Assembly: GCA_025980355.1 (NCBI GenBank)
Contig: JAICXR010000029.1
Coordinates: 1-15,219, forward strand
Reading direction: 5' to 3'
Source of the DNA: Chloroflexota bacterium
Lineage (GTDB): Bacteria; Chloroflexota; UBA4733
DNA length: 15,219 bases
Positions 13,876-15,219 of this stretch are shown here, piece by piece (the first letter of the stretch is position 1; the number at the start of each line of letters is the position of its first letter). Made by a program: the position numbers and the translations under genes. A model generated the notes under the pieces. It was not told the DNA's origin and did no database searches. It worked only from the letters and a program-made list of their open reading frames with translations.

Positions 13876-15009
13876 CTACGCCAGGGCGGACTGGACGGCG
13901 TGCCGGATCGGGTCGAGCTCACGAAAGTCGACGGACGGCAGCGCCGGCAAGAGCGTCTCGTAGACGTCGTCACCGAATCGGCGAAGGCCCCCGTAACGCG
14001 GGTCGTCCGGGTAACAGGACACGTGCCGGCGCGTCCGCTCGAGGTCGGCGAGCGATCGGGGCGCCAGACGCCTAAGCAGAGCGTAGGGGACGGAGCGCCC
14101 CGGCGTGCCGCGGGCGACGGCGCGGAGCGCCGCGAGCTCGCTCGGCCGACTGACAAGCGCCGCCCCCAGCAGGTTCTGGGCGACACCGTCATCCTGGGTC
14201 CAGTCCAGTACGTCGTCGGCGAACTGGGCGACCAGCCCGAACACCTCCGCCGCCCGTTCACTGGAGGCGGCGAGGTCGGCCGGAAGGTCCAACAGGACGC
14301 TCCAGAGATGAGCGGCGAAGCGCAGAAGCAGGCCGGAGGTCGCCGCGCGGGCGCGTACGACGGCTTCCAGGGGCGCGTCGAGTCCCGTCGCCAGGTCCAG
14401 CGCCTGGTGTCCGGCCAGGGCCTGGGCCTCGAAGGCGGCAAGGTCGTCGACCAGCGCCGCAACGCGCGGGCGTCCGGCCGACCGGGATTGCAACGCCGCC
14501 ACCAACCGCTCCCGCAGCCGCCCGGTCTCCCCGCTCAGGAAGTCTCCCTTGCCCAGGGGCCGTTCGCGCGCCTGCGGCGTATCCAGCAGATCGTCGTAGG
14601 CGTCGACCAGGGCCGCCAGATGGCAATAGACCTCCACCAATCCCGCCTCCAGCGCTTGCCGCCGACCGATGCCCAGGGCGTCGCTATAGAGGCCGAGCAG
14701 GATGGTGAAGTCGAGTTTCATCAGGCCACGCAACTGCGGCGCCTCCCGGAGGATGGCCCGATAGTCGGTCACCGCCCGGACCCCCCGCCGGCGGAGACGC
14801 TGCATGCCGGGCGACGGCGCCAGGAGCATCCGCCAGCAGAAGCGCAATTGCGTGAGGCTGGAACGCAGCCCCAGCAGACGGAACGCGGCGTTGACGGCGT
14901 CCTCCGGTAAGGCGACGCCGGTGAGACGCCGGGTCGCCCCCGCCGCCAGCGGTGCGACCCAGCGCCCGGTGACCTCCCGCCGGGGATGCCTCAGGATATT
15001 CTCGCTCAC
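13876..15009 (-). CDS. Divergent class I isoprenoid (polyprenyl synthase-like) enzyme
   Basis: The 377-residue, mostly helical protein carries two Asp-rich motifs of class I isoprenoid enzymes: DAYDDLLD (136-143, first DDxxD) and QFADDVLDWTQDD (262-274, second DDxxD). They are 126 residues apart, as in trans-polyprenyl diphosphate synthases. The helix between them (RARAATSGLLLRFAAHL) aligns with the KTA-L-A helix of those enzymes, but the KT pair is missing. The N-terminal GGKR motif that binds isopentenyl diphosphate is also not visible. It may therefore bind a prenyl diphosphate without chain elongation, as a cyclase or transferase would. Start choice: the frame is open to GTG 15051. GTG 15007-15009 overlaps the upstream stop as GTGA, the same 4-base overlap used elsewhere in this window, so I prefer it. 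No membrane segment is obvious. Confidence 0.75.
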   Translation of the reverse strand: MSENILRHPRREVTGRWVAPLAAGATRRLTGVALPEDAVNAAFRLLGLRSSLTQLRFCWRMLLAPSPGMQRLRRRGVRAVTDYRAILREAPQLRGLMKLDFTILLGLYSDALGIGRRQALEAGLVEVYCHLAALVDAYDDLLDTPQARERPLGKGDFLSGETGRLRERLVAALQSRSAGRPRVAALVDDLAAFEAQALAGHQALDLATGLDAPLEAVVRARAATSGLLLRFAAHLWSVLLDLPADLAASSERAAEVFGLVAQFADDVLDWTQDDGVAQNLLGAALVSRPSELAALRAVARGTPGRSVPYALLRRLAPRSLADLERTRRHVSCYPDDPRYGGLRRFGDDVYETLLPALPSVDFRELDPIRHAVQSALA

Positions 15010-15218
15010 CGGCGCGGCCCGTCGACGCCGCATCCCAATCGGCGCATGCACTGCCGGAGCGCCCCTAACATCAGCGCGGCATGAAGGCGGCCGAACGGCG
15101 ATCGTGCGTTGTGGAAGACCGCACTGGCGCCGGCGTCGACGAGCCAGCAGTCCCCGGCGCCGTCGACGACGACATTATCCGTTTGCCAGGGCCGGTAGAG
15201 TTCCCAGGGCAGGTAGAC
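15006..15218 (-). CDS. Unidentified protein, C-terminal end (partial), possibly kinase-like
   Basis: The frame is open from the right edge and gives the last 70 codons of a protein, ending in TGA at 15006-15008. It reads LPWELYRPWQTDNVVVDGAG, then DCWLVDAGASAVFHNARSPF, and a basic helix GRLHAALMLGALRQCMRRLG. The DNVVVD stretch followed about ten residues later by LVDAG is reminiscent of the catalytic Asn and metal-binding Asp of aminoglycoside-phosphotransferase or ABC1-type kinases. That is only a resemblance over a short fragment. The stop overlaps the GTG start of the isoprenoid-like enzyme (GTGA), so the two genes are probably one transcript and possibly one pathway. Codon use agrees with neighbours. 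Confidence 0.6.
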   Translation of the reverse strand, partial: VYLPWELYRPWQTDNVVVDGAGDCWLVDAGASAVFHNARSPFGRLHAALMLGALRQCMRRLGCGVDGPRR

Positions 15219-15219
15219 C

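Noticed and set aside
15010..15051. Longer start (GTG 15051 or ATG 15033) for the isoprenoid-like enzyme
   Set aside because: These would overlap the upstream gene by 46 or 28 bases. GTG 15009 gives a 4-base GTGA overlap like other junctions here. The choice is inferred, not proved.
1..15219. CRISPR array, tRNA, rRNA, insertion sequence, phage or defence genes
   Set aside because: I found no direct-repeat array, no cloverleaf-like or rRNA-like stretch, no transposase or integrase motifs, and codon character is even across the window.

Overview
The window is a GC-rich, densely packed piece of bacterial chromosome with strong G/C preference at third codon positions, frequent TTG starts and 4-base stop/start overlaps. 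The gene mix (methylcitrate genes, UspA/ParB-like fusion, DUF164 plus RNase H pair, 7Fe ferredoxin, O-antigen-ligase-like membrane proteins, class I isoprenoid enzyme) would suit a Chloroflexota bacterium of the Thermomicrobia type; a high-GC actinobacterium is the main alternative. This placement is inference; no rRNA or other definitive marker is present.

Layout. 2-286 (+) is the 3' end of uvrA. 283-5048 (-) is a tight four-gene run, transcribed right to left: a universal-stress/ParB-like fusion, a PrpD-family dehydratase, a PrpB-type methylisocitrate lyase and a citrate/methylcitrate synthase. Together the last three would carry propionyl-CoA plus oxaloacetate through 2-methylcitrate to pyruvate plus succinate; the rehydration step (aconitase) is not in the window. 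A divergent region with a 22-bp perfect palindrome (5049-5184) separates this run from a dual-specificity-type phosphatase (5185-5727, +).

5729-6891 (-) is a two-gene operon: a coiled-coil zinc-ribbon (DUF164) protein followed by a stand-alone RNase HI-type domain. Then come two convergent polytopic O-antigen-ligase-family genes (7066-8775 + and 8722-10203 -) whose 3' ends overlap by 54 bp. A 7Fe ferredoxin (10381-10668, +), an HD-domain phosphohydrolase and a Gfo/Idh/MocA oxidoreductase (10789-12901, +) follow. The last part holds a small KGG-like helical protein (12951-13385, -), an unrecognised 105-residue protein (13534-13851, +), a divergent class I isoprenoid synthase-like enzyme (13876-15009, -), and the C-terminal end of an unidentified, possibly kinase-like protein running off the right edge.

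No stretch longer than 300 bp lacks a gene. The largest gaps are 10204-10380, 6892-7065, 13386-13533, 5049-5184 and 10669-10788; they hold candidate promoters, ribosome sites and short palindromes. I see no tRNA, rRNA, CRISPR array, transposase or prophage gene. Most of the window reads as ordinary core chromosome. The least ordinary items are the UspA/ParB-like fusion at the head of the methylcitrate genes and the isoprenoid-like enzyme next to the right edge.
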